Shown: in pieces, positions 28,596-37,025 of the stretch
How positions within the stretch are numbered: position 1 is the first letter of the stretch
How the letters are laid out: each line of letters starts with the position of its first letter
Origin: Xenorhabdus miraniensis
GTDB lineage: Bacteria > Pseudomonadota > Gammaproteobacteria > Enterobacterales > Enterobacteriaceae
Direction of reading: 5' to 3'
Assembly: GCF_002632615.1 (NCBI RefSeq)
Contig: NZ_NITZ01000006.1
Span: 124,001 to 188,000, forward strand
DNA: 64,000 nucleotides
The notes under the pieces: generated by a model
The model's database searches: none
What the model was told of the DNA's origin: nothing
What the model saw: the letters and a program-made list of their open reading frames with translations, nothing else
Made by a program: the position numbers and the translations under genes

Positions 28596-29193
28596 ATCCG
28601 AACCGTTCTTCCATTATATCCCCAATCACCATAAAACCATCCGAATTCTCTTGAGTAAACTCTTTTATATGAAACCTTCGCTTTTTTGGATCGAAACATA
28701 ATTTTGGGTTATTGTTCTGATAGTTACCCCTCTTAATTATTAATAAATCACCTGCATTATATTTACCTAAAAAATCATTCTCAAGTAAAACGGCAACGAT
28801 ATTAGGCCCGGAACCAAAATAATAAGTCAGTGGCCTATCCACAATCAGAGACCCTATCTTACTGTCAGAAAAATCAGAAGTAACGCATTCAGACTGCATA
28901 AATAACGGAACAGCACTGGGGTTCATGTTTCCTTCATAAGAGACAACCGCGTCCAGACGTTCTTTTTCTGCAATATCCGTTGCCTCTATTTCACTATATG
29001 ATACGCCAAAGAAATTGGAGACTTTTTGTATTGTAGAAGAGTGAACGTTTTGCACTCTGCCATCTAAAATATTGTAGATAGTTGTACGGTTAAGCCCTGT
29101 TCGATCACAGAGAGATACTCTTGTTTCCCCTCTGGAATCAAGTAGGTATTGTAAGTTTTTTTTCAGGTGTTCCATTTTTTGTTTCTTATACAT
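28579..29193 (-). CDS. XRE-family regulator with S24/LexA-like C-terminal region
   Basis: 204 aa. An N-terminal Cro/CI helix-turn-helix spans about residues 15-65 (SLCDRTGLNRTTIYNILDGRV). The C-terminal part (about 130-200: NIVAVLLENDFLGKYNAGDLLIIKRG ... GFMVIGDIMEERFG) resembles the S24-like fold of phage repressors, but the Ser and Lys of the self-cleaving site are not evident (the usual GDSM-type Ser motif reads ENDFLG). The start may be Met7 (29175). It overlaps the VUT transporter gene, which it probably regulates. Confidence 0.78.
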   Translation of the reverse strand: MYKKQKMEHLKKNLQYLLDSRGETRVSLCDRTGLNRTTIYNILDGRVQNVHSSTIQKVSNFFGVSYSEIEATDIAEKERLDAVVSYEGNMNPSAVPLFMQSECVTSDFSDSKIGSLIVDRPLTYYFGSGPNIVAVLLENDFLGKYNAGDLLIIKRGNYQNNNPKLCFDPKKRRFHIKEFTQENSDGFMVIGDIMEERFGYGKKI

Positions 29194-29709
29194 ACTAACG
29201 CCCAGAAAAATATATAACCAGCTAATTTATATGACCTTTTAGACTAACCATTTTTTCTTAGAGCAAGGAAAGGTAAAAAAACACTCTTGTCATTAAATAG
29301 CAAAAATGATAGCAATTTATTTTTAAATAAATTCATTTAATAATATACCAAAATCATCTTACATGAAAAATATTTAATTAAAAAATTATATTTTAATATA
29401 AATCAGAAAAATAGATAATAAAACACATAAGAACAGCTCAAAATATAGGAGATATGACTTATGTTGATTTTTTTAGTTTCAACTCTCCAATTTATACGGA
29501 AAATTATCGTTTATGGGAATGGTGTTAATGAAGACAGATATATAAATACACGTGTTATTATTTATTAGTTAAAATTTAACAAATATGAATTAAATGAGGT
29601 AGCGATAAGTTTATCCTATAAAAATAATGCACTCTATTTAAAGGGATTAATCGCCATGATGGAACATCTCAGCGATCCTTGGGGGCATTAAGGATTTAGC
29701 AAAATCCGC
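29194..29709. other. AT-rich intergenic region
   Basis: About 500 bp upstream of the XRE regulator gene with no recognisable gene; must hold the regulator's promoter. Its right part merges with IS-derived sequence. Confidence 0.4.
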
Positions 29710-29862
29710 CGTAAACCCTCGCCCAATGCGGGCAGGGATATAAAGCGAAAAGCCCGCAGAGCTTTAAAACACGTTACTCCGGGGTATTTTGACTGGCAAC
29801 GTACGCTTTAAGCGTTTCTACCGTTGCGCCCCCGGCACTACAGGCAAAGTACGATCTTGATT
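29710..29862 (-). mobile_element. IS200/IS605-family remnant (TnpA C-terminus plus end hairpin)
   Basis: On the minus strand, 29860-29774 reads SRSYFACSAGGATVETLKAY...NTPE then stop, matching the C-terminal pattern of Y1 (IS200/IS605) transposases (SYF..S.GGA...V..YI..Q). Downstream of its stop is a bulged hairpin CCCT-C-GCCC-AATGC-GGGC-AGGG (29716-29737), the kind of subterminal structure recognised by these transposases. An in-frame stop lies immediately upstream of the conserved stretch, so only about 28 codons of the gene remain. Confidence 0.7.
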
Positions 29863-29984
29863 ACAAATTGGTCTGAGAACAGATTGGGGTGTACCGGCAA
29901 TTAATTCGTTATTGCTGGCAAGTGTTGCCTATGGAGTATTTAAGTTAATCTGTAAGCGCTTTTGACACGAAACATCCTTGATAT

Positions 29985-30010
29985 TGCTCCCCTTCCGGGG
30001 GAGCAGTTTT
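29985..30010 (+). terminator. Hairpin terminator between IS remnant and iolB
   Basis: TGCTCCCC (29985-29992) pairs with GGGGAGCA (29998-30005), followed on the plus strand by GTTTTTC. On the minus strand it lies just after the iolB stop, so it can also mark the end of the iol operon though the T run is on the wrong side for that direction. Confidence 0.65.
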
Positions 30011-30014
30011 TCAT

Positions 30015-30845
30015 TTAACGGCTGGCATGTTTCGCTGCATATTCTTCGCTATTAACCCATTGATGATCTTTTTCCCACGTGAATAACCACTTACGGATCG
30101 GGCCAGCCATCACATTCAAGTAATAGCTATCATAGCCTGCAATGGTAGCCACGGGATGATACCCTTTTGGCACCATCACCACATCCTTGTTGTAAACTGC
30201 CATGGTTTCATCCAACGAGCGATCATCGGTATAGACCCGCTGCACACAAAAACCCTGCGATGGATTTAAGCGGTGATAATAGGTCTCTTCCAGATAAGTT
30301 TCTTGTGGTTCATTGTCGGTATCATGCTTGTGGCTAGGATAGGAGCTGGTGCATCCTTCATCAGTATAAACTTCAACAACCAGCAGGCTATCCGCAGGTT
30401 GATCGTCGGGCAAAATGTTGTGAACATAACGCCGATTATTGCCATTGCCGCGGTGTTCCGCACTCATATCCTGCGGTGCAATCAAGCGGGTAGGATACTC
30501 TCCTTTCCCCTTTGCCTGACATACCGCCAATTCGAGTTGAGTTTCAGCAATGATTACCATTAGTTCATTGGGTGCAACATAAACAGCATAAGGCTTTTTA
30601 CGTTCAAATGGGCTGATGCGTTCCCCTATTTTCTCAAATCGTTGCTGAAGTGTAATCACCGAAGCTATTCCCGCAACCAACACCAGACAAGTTTCATTTT
30701 CCGATGCAGGTAAGGTAATGGATTCTCCCACATTCAGTTCATAAACAGAAAAGTGGACATGTTCCCAGTTTGCTGTTTCCGGCGTGATATGTTGTGTCCG
30801 ATTATCCTGATCGGGTGCGTGGTATTTTGATAGTAATTTAGGCAT
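30015..30845 (-). CDS. iolB: 5-deoxy-glucuronate isomerase IolB
   Basis: IolB isomerises 5-deoxy-D-glucuronate to 5-dehydro-2-deoxy-D-gluconate in inositol breakdown. The 276 aa protein is a bicupin with the family motifs YPSHKHDTDNEPQETYLEETYYHR (metal His/Glu; cited by SYPSHKHD and YLEETYYH) and KGYHPVATIAGYDSYYLNVMAGP (cited by KGYHPV and YYLNVMAG). Last gene of the iol operon, 49 bp after iolE, across a spacer made of 15 bp tandem repeats. Confidence 0.95.
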   Translation of the reverse strand: MPKLLSKYHAPDQDNRTQHITPETANWEHVHFSVYELNVGESITLPASENETCLVLVAGIASVITLQQRFEKIGERISPFERKKPYAVYVAPNELMVIIAETQLELAVCQAKGKGEYPTRLIAPQDMSAEHRGNGNNRRYVHNILPDDQPADSLLVVEVYTDEGCTSSYPSHKHDTDNEPQETYLEETYYHRLNPSQGFCVQRVYTDDRSLDETMAVYNKDVVMVPKGYHPVATIAGYDSYYLNVMAGPIRKWLFTWEKDHQWVNSEEYAAKHASR

Positions 30846-30860
30846 TTGGCCCCCACTTTT

Positions 30861-30904
30861 CGTATTTAAATCAGTCGTATTTAAATCAGTCGCATTAAAT
30901 CAAT
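30861..30904. repeat. 15-bp tandem repeat between iolE and iolB
   Basis: CGTATTTAAATCAGT occurs twice in a row (30861-30875, 30876-30890), followed by a diverged copy CGCATTAAATCAATT that contains the iolE stop codon. It extends the iolE-iolB spacer. Confidence 0.85.
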
Positions 30905-31785
30905 TCCGCTTCTTTGGCAAATCGATACAAATTGTTATATCCCATCGTGGCATAAGTCAGCGGATGGACAACTGCGGGATCTTGTTCTGCCTCAACGACC
31001 AACCAACCGTTATAGTGATTCGCTTTCAATACATCAAAAATGGCCGGATAATCGACGCAACCATCGCCGGGTACGGTAAAAACACCACTCAATACGGCAT
31101 CAAGGAAACTGGTCTTCCGATTTTTGACATCCTTTAACACGTCAGGACGAATATCTTTGCAATGCACATGGTTAATGCGTTTGCACCAGCGTCTTGCCAC
31201 TGCCAATGGATCATCGCCGGCAAAGGTCAGATGCCCGGTGTCCAATAACAAACCCACTTCTTCTCCTGTATTTTCCATCAGGTTATTGATGTCTTCTGCA
31301 CTTTCAATCACCGTCCCCATATGGTGATGATAAGCAATCTGCACACCTTGTGATTGGGTATAACGGGCGAATTCTGTCAGTTTTTCGCCATATTCTTGCC
31401 AGCAACTTGCCGGAAACAGAGGTCGCAGATGCACTGGTTTACTCTGATTACCATGAATACAGTGTGTCACTTCAGCAAACACCATCACGGTAGCGCCTAA
31501 TTCACGCAATAGAGTCAAATGCGGCTGAACCGCTGCGATTTCTTCCTCAACACTGCGCTTGAGTAGTTCTCCAGAATACCAACCGGACACCAGTTTCAAA
31601 TCATGGGCAGCCAGAATAGACCCCAAAACCTGCGCCTGACGAGGAAATTTATTACCAAGTTCAAAACCTGAAAATCCCGCCTGCCGCCCTTCTGTCAGGC
31701 AAGTTTCCAGAGGTGTTTCTGCACCCAAAGAAGGCAAATCGTCATTAGTCCATGTCAGGGGATTGATGCCAAGTCGAACTGCCAT
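30895..31785 (-). CDS. iolE: Myo-inosose-2 dehydratase IolE
   Basis: IolE dehydrates 2-keto-myo-inositol to 3D-(3,5/4)-trihydroxycyclohexane-1,2-dione. The 296 aa protein is a xylose-isomerase-like TIM barrel: starts MAVRLGINPLTWTNDDLPSLG, has GFSGFELGNKFPR, YHHHMGTVIES, LLLDTGHLTFAGDDP, NHVHCKDIR and VVEAEQDPA, all conserved in IolE with the metal-binding Glu/Asp/His residues. 37 bp after iolC. Confidence 0.96.
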   Translation of the reverse strand: MAVRLGINPLTWTNDDLPSLGAETPLETCLTEGRQAGFSGFELGNKFPRQAQVLGSILAAHDLKLVSGWYSGELLKRSVEEEIAAVQPHLTLLRELGATVMVFAEVTHCIHGNQSKPVHLRPLFPASCWQEYGEKLTEFARYTQSQGVQIAYHHHMGTVIESAEDINNLMENTGEEVGLLLDTGHLTFAGDDPLAVARRWCKRINHVHCKDIRPDVLKDVKNRKTSFLDAVLSGVFTVPGDGCVDYPAIFDVLKANHYNGWLVVEAEQDPAVVHPLTYATMGYNNLYRFAKEAELI

Positions 31786-31822
31786 AAGGGTTCTCCTGTT
31801 TTACGTAGTTATTCCGGCTTCG

Positions 31823-33736
31823 CTATCCGCGCTGGTGCCAATAGCTAATCAGATTGTGATAGTTGGTTTTTATTTGCAGAATAAGAGCCTCATCATCAAT
31901 TTCTCCCGCCAGCCATTGTAATGAGGGTTGACCAAACAGCGTTCGTCCGACAGCGAAACCTTTAACTATCGATTTTCCGGCTGCCGCTTTGAAGCTGGCT
32001 TTCAGGATGGTTTCAGGGGCATCAAGGCCAAGGATCACAACGCCCCGGCAATAAGGATCACGCTGTTCAATCAATGCCGAAATTTGATCCCAGGTAGTGG
32101 ATTGCATCGGTGGTAATTTCCACCAGTCAGGTTTAATGCCGAGATTGTAGAAACGCTGGAGTGCTCGCAGGTATAACTCATCAGAATGGGGCATCTCTAC
32201 TGGCAAGATCACTTCCAACAATAATTCATGACCAGACTGACAACAGGCAGCATAGACTTCCTGCACAGTTTTTTCCTGTTCCAGACGTAATGGAGGGTTA
32301 TCTTCTGGATGGAAGAACACCAAACATTTCACGATATGTTCGTGTGGCCAGCTAATAAGCTGAGAACCAATATCGCCATGTTCGAGGCAAAGTGGTCGGG
32401 AACCGGGCAGTTCTATTGGGCGACCAATCCATAACCCCTTTCCTGTTGCGGCATTCAGTACATCTTGACCGAAACGACTGTCACACAATATTCCCGCTTT
32501 TCCTTCCAAATGGGCTTCTGTGCAAACTTCTTGGCTGGCTCGGAACAGTAATTTTTTCAATTGTGGAATTCGATCGAGGCTGACATTCACCTTACGTGCC
32601 ATTTCAACAAACTGGATACGATGGTCAAATGCCATCACATACAGTTCATCCCACTGTTTACGCCGGCTACCAATACGATGCAAGTGGTTGAGATGTGCAT
32701 CTAAATCAGGACACGGCACTTCCGTTGCCCGCATCAGATAATTATCCAACTCAGTTTTATCCGGCATAGCTGGCGCACAGCCATGACGGGAAACGACCAA
32801 AGCTCCGCAAGCATTGGCATAAATGCAAGCCTGTTCCCAGCTTTCATTGTTGAGGTAACCACGTAATAATCCTGACATAAAAGCATCTCCTGCCCCCAGG
32901 ACATTTAATACTTCCACTTTTACGCCTTGTATGGTGATCCCTTCATCTAAGGTGTCTGGAATACTGGCAGTAAATACAGAACATCCCAACGCCCCCCGCT
33001 TGCAAACCAATGTTGCAGTAGTCAGTGCTCGTACATTTCGCAAGGCTTCCAGCGTGTCCGTAGCACCACCAGCAATATGAAATTCTTCTTCGGTTCCTAC
33101 AATCAGATCAAATTGGGAAAGCACTTCCTGTAATTGTGATGTCACCTGCTCTGAAGCGATATAACGAGTTTCACCATCACCCAGTGAGGTCAACCCCCAC
33201 AATACCGGGCGATAATCAATATCAATGGCCGTCTTGACACTATTACGGCGGGCATATTGCAGTGCGGTCAGCACAGCATCACGAGTTTGTGGATGGGAAA
33301 GATGAGTTCCGGTGATCGCCAGACAATGGGCAGATGCAATATAGTCCTCACTGAAATCATCGCGGGTAATGGCCATATCAGCACAATTATCACGGTAAAA
33401 AATCAGCGGGAATGTTTCGTTATCTTTAATACCGAGCAAAACCAATGCTGTCAGCCGTTCTTTGTCAGTAATCAAATGACTGGTATCACAGCCAACCCGC
33501 ATCAACTCCTCACGCAGAAAGCGCCCCATGTGTTCATCGCCAACTCTTGCCAGCATTGAGGATTTTAATCCCTGACGAGCTGTACCGTAGGCCACATTCC
33601 CCGAAGATCCACCCAGATATTTTGAAAAACTCCCCATGTCTTCCAGACGGGAGCCAATTTGCTGACCATACAGATCAACCGCGATACGTCCCATGCAGAT
33701 AACATCAAATTTTCTATGCTGTCTATGCTGCTCCAT
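31823..33736 (-). CDS. iolC: Fused 5-dehydro-2-deoxygluconokinase (IolC) with DUF2090 aldolase-like domain
   Basis: 637 aa two-domain protein. Residues about 8-330 are a PfkB kinase (MGRIAVDLYGQQIGSRLEDM, YLGGSSGNVAYGTARQGL, and VLNVLGAGDAFMSGLLRGYL with the catalytic Asp) that phosphorylates 5-dehydro-2-deoxygluconate. Residues about 335-637 are DUF2090, an aldolase-class TIM-barrel-like domain (VMAFDHRIQFVEMARK, GILCDSRFGQDVL, AVGRTLFGQPSLQWLAGEI) thought to do the following cleavage normally performed by IolJ. This fusion is common in proteobacterial iol loci and explains the absence of a separate iolJ here. The extreme N-terminus holds a 9 bp direct duplication (EQHRQHR). Confidence 0.94.
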   Translation of the reverse strand: MEQHRQHRKFDVICMGRIAVDLYGQQIGSRLEDMGSFSKYLGGSSGNVAYGTARQGLKSSMLARVGDEHMGRFLREELMRVGCDTSHLITDKERLTALVLLGIKDNETFPLIFYRDNCADMAITRDDFSEDYIASAHCLAITGTHLSHPQTRDAVLTALQYARRNSVKTAIDIDYRPVLWGLTSLGDGETRYIASEQVTSQLQEVLSQFDLIVGTEEEFHIAGGATDTLEALRNVRALTTATLVCKRGALGCSVFTASIPDTLDEGITIQGVKVEVLNVLGAGDAFMSGLLRGYLNNESWEQACIYANACGALVVSRHGCAPAMPDKTELDNYLMRATEVPCPDLDAHLNHLHRIGSRRKQWDELYVMAFDHRIQFVEMARKVNVSLDRIPQLKKLLFRASQEVCTEAHLEGKAGILCDSRFGQDVLNAATGKGLWIGRPIELPGSRPLCLEHGDIGSQLISWPHEHIVKCLVFFHPEDNPPLRLEQEKTVQEVYAACCQSGHELLLEVILPVEMPHSDELYLRALQRFYNLGIKPDWWKLPPMQSTTWDQISALIEQRDPYCRGVVILGLDAPETILKASFKAAAGKSIVKGFAVGRTLFGQPSLQWLAGEIDDEALILQIKTNYHNLISYWHQRG

Positions 33737-33869
33737 TGATTCACCTCTTACCGAATCGCTTGATTTGGTTAAACCTCAAATGGTTTTGAACATCAACATT
33801 TAATTAATTTCAGCGACGTTAACCCAACGTTTCTCTTGGTATGCCCTTTATATTTCATTCCCTTATTTT

Positions 33870-35561
33870 TCAGCTAAATGGCGTAGGTTTTCTTTGCCAA
33901 AAAGATAATGCCTTGCCTATTTGATAGAAAACATAACTCAGAATGCTGGCCGCGAATATATAGTAGATTGCCATGACATAAGCCGACACATTATGAGCAA
34001 GGAAAACGTACATGGAGATAGCAGCCAGTGTAATTAACCACCCCATTGGTTTCACCATTGACCACGGTGTAATATCCACCTGCTCTGTATACACTTCCTG
34101 ATAAGATTCAGCCGGGAAGAAATAACCAATCGTCAGCATGAAAACGATATTCAGAACAAACAGAATGCCTACCAGATGGAAAAAATGAATATTGATGTTC
34201 AGGACAAAATTACAAACGATGTAAGCTGACATACCAAACAGCAACCCCAATTTTGCTGCAATCGGGGGAACGCGTTTTGTCATTAACCCGACTAATACCA
34301 CACTGAGGATGGGGGCATTAAAAATACCCTGTAATTGTTGGATCAGATAGAACAAACCATCAGGTGCATTAGCAACAAGTGGGGCAATGATCATTGTTGC
34401 CAGTGCAAGTACGATCCCCAAATATTTGCCTACCGCCACAGTTTGTGCTTCCGTAGCGTTCGGGTTAATCCTCGATTTATAGATATTGACGGTAAATAAC
34501 GTCACGGAAGAATTCAGGCCACCACTGAATGTTGAGAATACAGCTCCCACGACAACGGCGGCAAAAAAGCCAACCAGAATTTTAGGTAATACCAACTGCA
34601 CTAATGCAGGATAGGCATTATCTGGATTATCCATCTGACCACTGAAAATATGGAATGCAATTATCCCCGGCAAAATAATAATCGAAGGAATAATGAGCTT
34701 AAATAAAGCACATAGCATTACACCTTTTTGCCCTTCCGCGAGGTTCTTGGCACCTAATGATTTCTGCACAATAGATTGATTGGTACACCAGAAAAACATG
34801 TTAGAGACAATCAAGCCAGTAAATAGCGTCGAGAATGGAACAAGTGAATCTTCGCTACCTATGGAATTGAATTTATCAGGATGAGCCTGATAAACATCGG
34901 TCAGACCTTTCCAGGCGTTACCATCCCCGGCATATAACAAGGCAAAAATGGTTACCATCAATCCGCCGACAATCAGGCCGACACCATTCACGGTATCAGC
35001 CACTGCAATGGCTTTGATCCCGCCGAAAATAGCGTAAATCGCACCGAGTCCCCCGACACCCCAGACCATGATCCAAAGCGCCGTAGTTTTATCGACGTGA
35101 AAAACCTGCGAAACCTGAAAAAGACTTTCCAGCGCAATGGCTCCGGTATATAGCACAATGGGTAATAATGAAATGACATACATCGCCAGAAATAGAATTG
35201 ATGTAATGAGTAAGGTATTTCTATCAAACCGACGCTCAAGATATTCGGGGATCGTTGAAATGCCTAATTTCAGATATTTTGGCAAGAAGTAAATAGCAAA
35301 CAACACAATAGTTAATGCCGCAATCACTTCCCAAGCCATAACAATGAATCCAGTTCTGAAAGCTAATCCATTTAAGCCAACCAAATGTTCTGTAGACAGA
35401 TTCATTAATAACATGGAACTGCCGATATATATTCCGGTCAGGGAACGTCCGCCAAGAAAATAACCTTCGGTTGAATCACTTAAATGTTTGTTTCGTGTTT
35501 TGTAATAAGCAATTCCTGCGACCAGTAACGTAAAACCGATAAAGGAAAGAAAAGCTGACAT
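33870..35561 (-). CDS. Sodium/solute symporter (SSS family), probable inositol transporter
   Basis: 563 aa with about 14 transmembrane helices. The start at 35561 (MSAFLSFIGFTLLVAGIAYYKTRN) is chosen over 35573 since GGAGG sits five bases before it. SSS landmarks: GYFLGGRSLTG near residue 40, LNGLAFRTGFIVMAWE, GGLGAIYAIFGGIKAIAVADTVNG (cited by its AIYAIFGGIKAIA core) and WCTNQSIVQKSLGAKNLAEGQ. Its place between iolC and iolG makes myo-inositol (or a similar polyol) the likely substrate. A candidate IolR operator lies upstream. Confidence 0.9.
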   Translation of the reverse strand: MSAFLSFIGFTLLVAGIAYYKTRNKHLSDSTEGYFLGGRSLTGIYIGSSMLLMNLSTEHLVGLNGLAFRTGFIVMAWEVIAALTIVLFAIYFLPKYLKLGISTIPEYLERRFDRNTLLITSILFLAMYVISLLPIVLYTGAIALESLFQVSQVFHVDKTTALWIMVWGVGGLGAIYAIFGGIKAIAVADTVNGVGLIVGGLMVTIFALLYAGDGNAWKGLTDVYQAHPDKFNSIGSEDSLVPFSTLFTGLIVSNMFFWCTNQSIVQKSLGAKNLAEGQKGVMLCALFKLIIPSIIILPGIIAFHIFSGQMDNPDNAYPALVQLVLPKILVGFFAAVVVGAVFSTFSGGLNSSVTLFTVNIYKSRINPNATEAQTVAVGKYLGIVLALATMIIAPLVANAPDGLFYLIQQLQGIFNAPILSVVLVGLMTKRVPPIAAKLGLLFGMSAYIVCNFVLNINIHFFHLVGILFVLNIVFMLTIGYFFPAESYQEVYTEQVDITPWSMVKPMGWLITLAAISMYVFLAHNVSAYVMAIYYIFAASILSYVFYQIGKALSFWQRKPTPFS

Positions 35562-35619
35562 ATGACCCTCCACCCTGATTAACCGTTTTCAGGCATTAAA
35601 AACCATCGTTCTGTTCTTA

Positions 35620-35651
35620 ATTTGTTGAAATGACGATTTGTTGAAATAGCG
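35620..35651. repeat. 16-bp tandem duplication upstream of the symporter gene
   Basis: ATTTGTTGAAATGACG (35620-35635) and ATTTGTTGAAATAGCG (35636-35651) lie head to tail in the leader of the symporter gene. Confidence 0.75.
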
Positions 35652-35710
35652 AGACATTTATAAGAGCTGTCTGCCACAGTGATGGTTGCTGGAACAGGCA
35701 TGGTTTTTTA

Positions 35711-35726
35711 TGAAATAAATGTTCCA
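35711..35726. promoter_or_regulatory. Candidate IolR operator, symporter gene
   Basis: TGAAATAAATGTTCCA resembles the palindrome TGAAATAAACATTTCA found next to the regulator gene (39219-39234), with the outer TGAAATAAA half conserved. Lies 150 bp upstream of the symporter start, beyond the iolG stop side. Confidence 0.45.
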
Positions 35727-35749
35727 GCTATACGTTTTATAAGGCCCGG

Positions 35750-36736
35750 TTATAACTTGATTTCTTTACCAGATTGCAGGGATTCGAGTGCCTTATCTGC
35801 AAGGTACAGTGCCTGTTCACCATCAATACCGCTGGTTTCAGGAATTACTCTACCTGCCATAACATCAACAAAATGGCTCCATTCTGCGATATAGGCTGCA
35901 CGGTAGCGTTGCAAGAAGAAATGCTCTGGTTTGGCTGCAATACAACCTTCTTCTCCCCAGAACTCGACACTGTTTTCCCTGATATTTCCTGCTGCCAACA
36001 AGCCTTTCTCACCGTGCAACTCAAGACGCTGATCATAGCCATAGCCTGAACGGCGGCTGTTAGTTATGGTCGCCATTACTCCCGATGGGAATTTCATAAC
36101 AATAAATGCAGTGTCAATGTCTCCTGCTGCGCCAATGGCCGGATCAACAAGATTGCTGCCCTGAGCATAAATAGCACACGGTTCTTCACCGATGATAAAA
36201 CGAGCCATGTCAAAGTCATGGATGGTCATGTCCCGGAACATGCCGCCAGATACGCGGACATATTCAGCGGGTGGTGGAGAGGGATCACGAGAGGTAATCA
36301 GCAAGGATTCCGCTTTGCCGACCTTACCGGCATCAAACAAGTTTTTTAGCCGACGGAACTGAGGATCGTAACGGCGATTAAACCCGATAACCAAAGGAAC
36401 CTGACACGCTTTTACCGTAGCAAGACACTGACGAACCCGTTCTAGATCAAGATGAACCGGTTTTTCACAGAAAATCATTTTATTGTGTCGGGCTGCCAGT
36501 TCTATCAAATCGGCGTGGGTATCCGTTGCTGATGCGATAAGCACACCATGAACATCAGGATCGGCCATCGCTTCTTCTGTGGTCTGAATTTTGGTTTGAT
36601 ATTTTTGTACCAAGATTTCAGCACTTGCCAGGTGTGGATCTACCACAGAATAAAGGCAAGTTTCTTTATGATTAGCAATGTTAGCAGCGTGAACCTGCCC
36701 AATTCGCCCAGCGCCAAATAATGCAATATTGAACAT
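35750..36736 (-). CDS. iolG: Myo-inositol 2-dehydrogenase IolG
   Basis: IolG oxidises myo-inositol to 2-keto-myo-inositol with NAD+, the first catabolic step. The 328 aa protein has the Rossmann motif GAGRIGQVHAANI (residues 7-19), the GFO/IDH/MocA signature EKPVHLDL (catalytic Lys in EKP, about residue 94) and FRDMTIHDFDMARFI with the conserved Asp-His. Preceded by its own candidate operator, so it may head a transcription unit with the downstream symporter and iolCEB. Confidence 0.95.
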   Translation of the reverse strand: MFNIALFGAGRIGQVHAANIANHKETCLYSVVDPHLASAEILVQKYQTKIQTTEEAMADPDVHGVLIASATDTHADLIELAARHNKMIFCEKPVHLDLERVRQCLATVKACQVPLVIGFNRRYDPQFRRLKNLFDAGKVGKAESLLITSRDPSPPPAEYVRVSGGMFRDMTIHDFDMARFIIGEEPCAIYAQGSNLVDPAIGAAGDIDTAFIVMKFPSGVMATITNSRRSGYGYDQRLELHGEKGLLAAGNIRENSVEFWGEEGCIAAKPEHFFLQRYRAAYIAEWSHFVDVMAGRVIPETSGIDGEQALYLADKALESLQSGKEIKL

Positions 36737-36783
36737 GAATGCTCCTTGATATCTGCTTTTGGTGTGGATGAAAATATATCAAA

Positions 36784-36799
36784 CAAAATATTTATTTCA
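36784..36799. promoter_or_regulatory. Candidate IolR operator, iolG
   Basis: On the minus strand TGAAATAAATATTTTG, 50 bp upstream of the iolG start; 13 of 16 positions follow TGAAATAAACATTTCA. Confidence 0.5.
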
Positions 36800-37025
36800 A
36801 TTTCGTTTTATTTGAATAAATTTATTTTTTAGAGCCAGCTCATAACTTTCACTTGGGGTGCATCTTGCTAACAATTTCCTCCATAGCCACTATGCCACTA
36901 TGAGGAAAAGATGCTTCTTCAGCATATTTGCATTTTGAGATAAGGAAAAATGGACATTCTGTTGATCCGCACAATTTATTACCACCGGAACAGCAACAAG
37001 AGTGTGTCTAGATACTCAGTATCGG

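Noticed and set aside
29868..29948. Possible coding fragment (VYRQLIRYCWQVLPMEYLS)
   Set aside because: No start, stop just upstream, and I do not recognise it; too short to call as a gene.
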